The notes under the pieces: generated by a model
Databases searched by the model: none
What the model saw: the letters and a program-made list of their open reading frames with translations, nothing else
What the model was told of the DNA's origin: nothing
Assembly (NCBI RefSeq): GCF_000425025.1
Contig: NZ_AUKZ01000010.1
Coordinates: 1-60,884 of the forward strand
Reading direction: 5' to 3'
DNA length: 60,884 bases
Origin: Streptococcus castoreus DSM 17536
Lineage (GTDB): Bacteria; Bacillota; Bacilli; Lactobacillales; Streptococcaceae
Program-made: the position numbers and the translations under genes
Part shown: positions 57,336 to 60,884 of the stretch, piece after piece
How the letters are laid out: each line of letters begins with the position of its first letter
How positions within the stretch are numbered: the first letter of the stretch is position 1

Positions 57336-58414
57336 TAGTTGCTGAGTGATTCCAATTTTTGTGTTTGATCATACATGACAAGAGCATCTATAATCTCATC
57401 CATTTTCCCAGATAGAATGGTATCCAATTTTTGTAGGGTCAACCCAATACGGTGGTCGGTCACACGATTCTGTGGAAAATTATAAGTACGAATGCGTTCA
57501 GAACGGTCACCTGTACCAACTGTTGATTTACGCTCAGCATCTTGTTCATCTTGAGCAATTTGAGCAAAATGATCAGCCACACGTGCACGAATAATCTTCA
57601 TCGCTTTATCACGGTTTTTTTGCTGTGTCCGCTCTTCTTGCATTTCAACCTTAATCCCTGTCGGAATGTGAACCATGCGCACAGCTGTTGCCACCTTATT
57701 GACATTTTGACCACCTGCACCTGAGGCATGGTAAATATCAACACGAAGATCTTTTGGATCAATATCGTACTCAACTTCTTCAACTTCCGGCATAATTAAA
57801 ACTGTAGCCGTTGATGTATGGACACGCCCTTGGCTCTCAGTAACAGGAACACGCTGCACCCGATGAGCACCCGACTCGTATTTTAACTTGGAATAAACAG
57901 ACTGACCTGAAACCATAGCCACAACTTCCTTTATACCACCAACACCATTGTAAGAAGCTTCCATAACTTCAAAGCGCCAACCTTGACTCTCTGCAAACTT
58001 TTGGTACATGGTTAAAAGGTCACCTGCAAAAAGAGCTGCCTCATCACCACCAGCTGCACCACGAATTTCCAAAATGATATTTTTATCATCATTTGGATCT
58101 TTTGGCAATAAGAGAATTTTCAACTTTTCTTCATATTCTTCTTTAGCTGCCTTAGACTCTTTCAATTCTTCTTTTGCCATTTCTTCTAATTCAGGATCAC
58201 CACTGGCATCCTTAATCATTTCCTCGGCATCAGTAATGGCTTGAATCACCTGTTTGTACTCACGATATGTTATTACAGTGTCACGTGTGCTAGCCTCTTC
58301 TTTTGACAAGGCCATAAAACGTTTGGTATCTGATACAACTTCTGGATCACTAAGCAACTCGCCTAGTTCTTCATAACGATCTTCGACGGCTTGTAATTGG
58401 TCATAAATAGTCAT
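57335..58414 (-). CDS. prfA: Peptide chain release factor 1
   Basis: This 359-residue class I release factor has GGQ in [14 protein letters not shown] (about residue 233) and the anticodon-like tripeptide region [16 protein letters not shown]. It terminates at UAA/UAG. Next comes its modifier prmC. It starts 42 bp after the tdk stop. Confidence 0.96.
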   Translation of the reverse strand: MTIYDQLQAVEDRYEELGELLSDPEVVSDTKRFMALSKEEASTRDTVITYREYKQVIQAITDAEEMIKDASGDPELEEMAKEELKESKAAKEEYEEKLKILLLPKDPNDDKNIILEIRGAAGGDEAALFAGDLLTMYQKFAESQGWRFEVMEASYNGVGGIKEVVAMVSGQSVYSKLKYESGAHRVQRVPVTESQGRVHTSTATVLIMPEVEEVEYDIDPKDLRVDIYHASGAGGQNVNKVATAVRMVHIPTGIKVEMQEERTQQKNRDKAMKIIRARVADHFAQIAQDEQDAERKSTVGTGDRSERIRTYNFPQNRVTDHRIGLTLQKLDTILSGKMDEIIDALVMYDQTQKLESLSN

Positions 58415-58456
58415 TCGGGATAATGGTCTCCTCTTCTTACGCTTTCTTGTGCATTA

Positions 58457-59038
58457 CTACGTTTTCTGCTGTGATGGGGGATGAAAATAATGTTTGCGGC
58501 AGACTGGAATGTAGGTTTCATTGCCTCCAATTTGAATTTGAGCTCCCTCATAAACAGGCTTTCCATTTTCTGTTCGCAATACCATCGTTGCCTTTTTGCT
58601 GCAATATTGGCAGATGGTTTTAATTTCATCAATCTTATCGGCTAACAATAAAAGGTATTTGGAACCTTCAAACAATTCATTTTGAAAATCATTTTTTAAC
58701 CCAAAAGCCATGACTGGTACGTTTAAGTGATCGACTACACGTGCCAAATCATACACATTTTGCTTGCTTAAAAACTGGCATTCATCAATCAAAACACAAT
58801 AAGGTTTTGTATCCATTTGGGCAATAAATGTGAAGATATCCATCTCACTTGAAATAGGGATTGCTTCTCTCCGCATACCAATACGGCTAGAAACCACTCC
58901 AAAACCATCACGTGTATCAAGGGCACTTGTCATAATCACTACAGGTTTTCCTTGCTCTTCATAATTGTGTGCCACTTTCAAAATTTCAATGGTCTTGCCT
59001 GAATTCATTGTCCCATATTTATAATATAATTGTGCCAA
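58457..59038 (-). CDS. tdk: Thymidine kinase
   Basis: This 193-residue TK1-type kinase has [17 protein letters not shown] (P-loop), LIDECQFL (catalytic Glu) and a zinc lasso with CQYC near residues 141-144 and a C-x2-H pair in CRKHYFHP. It salvages thymidine. It is the first gene of the tdk-prfA-prmC-tsaC-GNAT-glyA operon. Confidence 0.95.
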   Translation of the reverse strand: MAQLYYKYGTMNSGKTIEILKVAHNYEEQGKPVVIMTSALDTRDGFGVVSSRIGMRREAIPISSEMDIFTFIAQMDTKPYCVLIDECQFLSKQNVYDLARVVDHLNVPVMAFGLKNDFQNELFEGSKYLLLLADKIDEIKTICQYCSKKATMVLRTENGKPVYEGAQIQIGGNETYIPVCRKHYFHPPSQQKT

Positions 59039-59200
59039 AATGGAGAGTCCTACCTTCTACTTTTGTCCTGTCTATTCTATCATAATTGTCTTTATTTGGC
59101 GATTAACTTCTTTAAAAAAACGCCAGATCAGATCATCAAATATGGGAAATTCTTTAATATCATGGTAAAATAAACATCATAACTAAAAAGGAGACTATTT

Positions 59201-59386
59201 ATGCCATTTATCACCATTGACCTTTTTGAAGGTCGTCATCAAGAACAAAAAAATCAACTTGCACGTGAAGTGACTGAGGTTGTCTCACGGATCACCAATG
59301 CTCCCAAAGAAGCTATTCATGTGTTTATTAATGATATGCCAGAAGGAACTTACTTCCCGCAAGGTGAAATGAAAACTAAAAACTGA
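59201..59386 (+). CDS. 4-oxalocrotonate tautomerase family enzyme
   Basis: This 61-residue tautomerase has the catalytic Pro2 (exposed after Met removal) in MPFITIDLFEGRHQEQKNQL and VFINDMPEGTYF. It forms small homohexamers. The physiological substrate in streptococci is unknown. It has RBS AAAGGAG and lies 39 bp before the ApbE gene. Confidence 0.88.
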   Translation: MPFITIDLFEGRHQEQKNQLAREVTEVVSRITNAPKEAIHVFINDMPEGTYFPQGEMKTKN

Positions 59387-59425
59387 TTTTTCTACCAACA
59401 AGAACTTCTGACAAGGAGATTCAGC

Positions 59426-60364
59426 ATGCTTGCTATTGATCAGTTAAAGCTGATGGGAACTATTATTGATATTCAAATCAAATCCAATAAATCTCTCCAA
59501 CAAATTAATAAGATTCGAGATCTATTAGCCATCTATAAAAATCGTTTTTCCGCCAACGATTCTGACTCTGAATTAATGATTATTAACCAAGCAGCGGGTG
59601 TCAAACCAGTGACTGTTCACCCAGATTTATTTAATTTAATAAGGATTGGTAAGGCGCATAGCCTAGCAAGTCTAAGTAATCTTAATATTGCTATTGGTCC
59701 TTTGGTACAAGCTTGGCGAATCGGTTTTCCAGATGCTAAAGTTCCCAACCCAAACATCATTTCACAAACATTAGCCATGACTGACCCTCATCAGATTATT
59801 TTAAACCAATCAGACCAAACCGTATTCCTAAGCCAGAAAGGAATGGCACTAGATTTAGGTGCTCTTGCTAAGGGATACATTGCCGATAAACTGATGACCC
59901 ATCTTATCGAAGATGGCATTGAATCTGCTCTCATCAATCTAGGGGGAAATGTCCTCGTTCATGGTCCCAATCCCAAAAGAGCAGATGCTTATTTTTACAT
60001 TGGTATTCAAAGACCTGACGGAAAAAGAGGGCAAAATCTCGGTATTATCAAAGGAAACAACCAGTCAGTCGTGACTTCTGGTATTTATGAACGGCATTTA
60101 CAGGTTAACAACAAAGATTATCATCATATTTTGGATCGACACACAGGTTATCCTATTGAGACAGACATGGCAAGTTTAACCATTGTTGCCCCTTCGTCAC
60201 TTGATTGTGATATATGGGCGACTCGCCTATTTGGTCTTGATAGTTTGGCGGTTATTAATCACTTAAATACCCTTGATTCTATTGAAGGAATCATTGTGAC
60301 AACAGACAGTCGCATCGCTATTTCTAATGGGCTAAACCAACGTTTTCAACTCATTTATAACTAA
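59426..60364 (+). CDS. FAD:protein FMN transferase (ApbE-like)
   Basis: This 312-residue ApbE protein attaches FMN covalently to Thr of flavoproteins. It has GALAKGYIADKL, ALINLGGNVLVHG, TSGIYERH, YHHILDRHTGYPI with metal-binding residues, and a C-terminal DIWATRLFGLD. No signal peptide or lipobox is visible, so it is cytoplasmic, unlike lipoprotein ApbEs. No flavoprotein target gene is next to it. Confidence 0.88.
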   Translation: MLAIDQLKLMGTIIDIQIKSNKSLQQINKIRDLLAIYKNRFSANDSDSELMIINQAAGVKPVTVHPDLFNLIRIGKAHSLASLSNLNIAIGPLVQAWRIGFPDAKVPNPNIISQTLAMTDPHQIILNQSDQTVFLSQKGMALDLGALAKGYIADKLMTHLIEDGIESALINLGGNVLVHGPNPKRADAYFYIGIQRPDGKRGQNLGIIKGNNQSVVTSGIYERHLQVNNKDYHHILDRHTGYPIETDMASLTIVAPSSLDCDIWATRLFGLDSLAVINHLNTLDSIEGIIVTTDSRIAISNGLNQRFQLIYN

Positions 60365-60396
60365 AAAAACAGTTAAGCAATACTTAACTGTTTTTT
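60364..60396 (+). terminator. Terminator after the ApbE gene
   Basis: AAAAAACAGTTAAG / CTTAACTGTTTTTT with a CAATA loop, right after the apbE stop. Confidence 0.9.
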
Positions 60397-60514
60397 AGCG
60401 ACTTCACTTAACGTTTAAGATCCTAAGATGATTTTTATTTGATAAATTAAGAAATTGTTCTAGAATTTTCAAGATACACTTCTTTGTTAGCCAACACCTA
60501 TCTAGTAGCTATCT

Positions 60515-60884
60515 TTAGACTGGAACTATAGGTCGATAAGCTTTATCTTCATCATTATCTTTTTTTCCAGCTATATAGCCCGATTGATAAGCATCATTGT
60601 ATCCTAAACCATAGCCTTTACCTATTTTACCTTTAGGAAACTCTCCTTTATTTCCTTTACTATAGTAACCGTCTTTATAGCCCTCTGTATAACCATCTCT
60701 ATATCCTTTAGTATAGTCATCGTCGGTCTCTGATGAACCGCTATGAGAACCACCAAGATCTTCAGTCTCTTCTGATGTATCAGGAAGTTGGGCACCATCA
60801 TCTTTTCCACCTGATGGAGGTTGAGTTTCGCCTGTTACCGGAGGTTGAGTTTCTCCTGATGTATCAGGAAGTTGTGCATCATCA
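60515..60884 (-). CDS. Repetitive Gly/Tyr-rich surface or secreted protein, C-terminal part (runs off right edge)
   Basis: The minus-strand frame is open from the right edge to a TAA at 60515, 122 codons. It starts with Pro/Thr repeats (DDAQLPDTSGETQPP, VTGETQPPSGG, DDGAQLPDTSEET), typical of wall-spanning linkers. A GYxxGY ladder follows (YTKGYRDGYTEGYKDGYY, GKGYGLGYNDAYQSGY). It ends in an acidic/basic AGKKDNDEDKAYRPIVPV without LPXTG or a membrane anchor. Repeated LPDTS is not in sorting-signal context. I do not recognise the family, and the N-terminus lies outside the window. Confidence 0.65.
   Translation of the reverse strand, partial: DDAQLPDTSGETQPPVTGETQPPSGGKDDGAQLPDTSEETEDLGGSHSGSSETDDDYTKGYRDGYTEGYKDGYYSKGNKGEFPKGKIGKGYGLGYNDAYQSGYIAGKKDNDEDKAYRPIVPV

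Overview
The window is low-GC Gram-positive DNA that looks like a pyogenic-group Streptococcus, close to S. pyogenes, S. dysgalactiae or S. canis. The evidence is a streptococcal housekeeping backbone (gyrA-srtA, ldh, nox, glyA, prmC-prfA-tdk, trmFO, satD) together with laminin-binding/AdcAII lipoproteins, histidine-triad proteins, a Cna-type adhesin and a nisin-resistance-type operon. The species is inferred from protein families and from memory of gene order, not from a search.

Layout. 1-1603: 5' part of a collagen-adhesin gene running off the left edge. 2130-2840: an IS200-type element whose transposase carries an amber codon. 3200-9411: DUF1836 protein, hemolysin III, lipid kinase, CsbD, ABC-F protein, MocR regulator and ATP-cone protein. 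9548-11422: a decay zone with asd broken by two single-base frameshifts and a PTS EIIC remnant. 11498-14493: a leftward SDR / PPC-domain / ABM-domain / SDR cluster with a divergent HxlR regulator. 15078-20442: a complete nsr-type lantibiotic resistance operon (S41 protease, ABC transporter, two-component system) with a TTACA-N4-TGTAA operator shared with a divergent PASTA protein. 21231-32696: the citrate fermentation regulon. Leftward it reads oadH-like, oadD, oadB, a 44-residue oadG-like gene, citD, citE, citF, citX, oadA; rightward it reads citrate transporter, GntR regulator, citG, citC. Two cre-like sites lie in the divergent promoter region. 32740-35608: trmFO, a DUF3307 membrane protein and satD behind three copies of a 13-bp operator-like box. 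36052-41995: two zinc-scavenging modules (htpA-lmb, and lmb2 with a mini histidine-triad lipoprotein) with AdcR boxes at consensus promoters, and a DUF1002 secreted protein between them. 42121-59038: VOC protein, sortase A, gyrA, ldh, an IS1182-like remnant, nox, a heterodimeric ABC exporter, PvaA-like lysozyme, nucleoid protein, glyA, GNAT, TsaC, prmC, prfA and tdk. 59201-60364: tautomerase and ApbE. 60515-60884: the C-terminal part of a repetitive Gly/Tyr-rich surface or secreted protein running off the right edge.

How it works together. The citrate block would import citrate, cleave it with the CitDEF lyase (activated by CitC, CitG and CitX) and decarboxylate oxaloacetate with a membrane Na+-pumping complex; the cre sites imply sugar repression. 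The Lmb/Pht modules would capture zinc when AdcR derepresses them. The nsr block would degrade and sense lantibiotics. Sortase A would anchor LPXTG adhesins such as the left-edge Cna protein. No rRNA, tRNA or CRISPR array was recognised.
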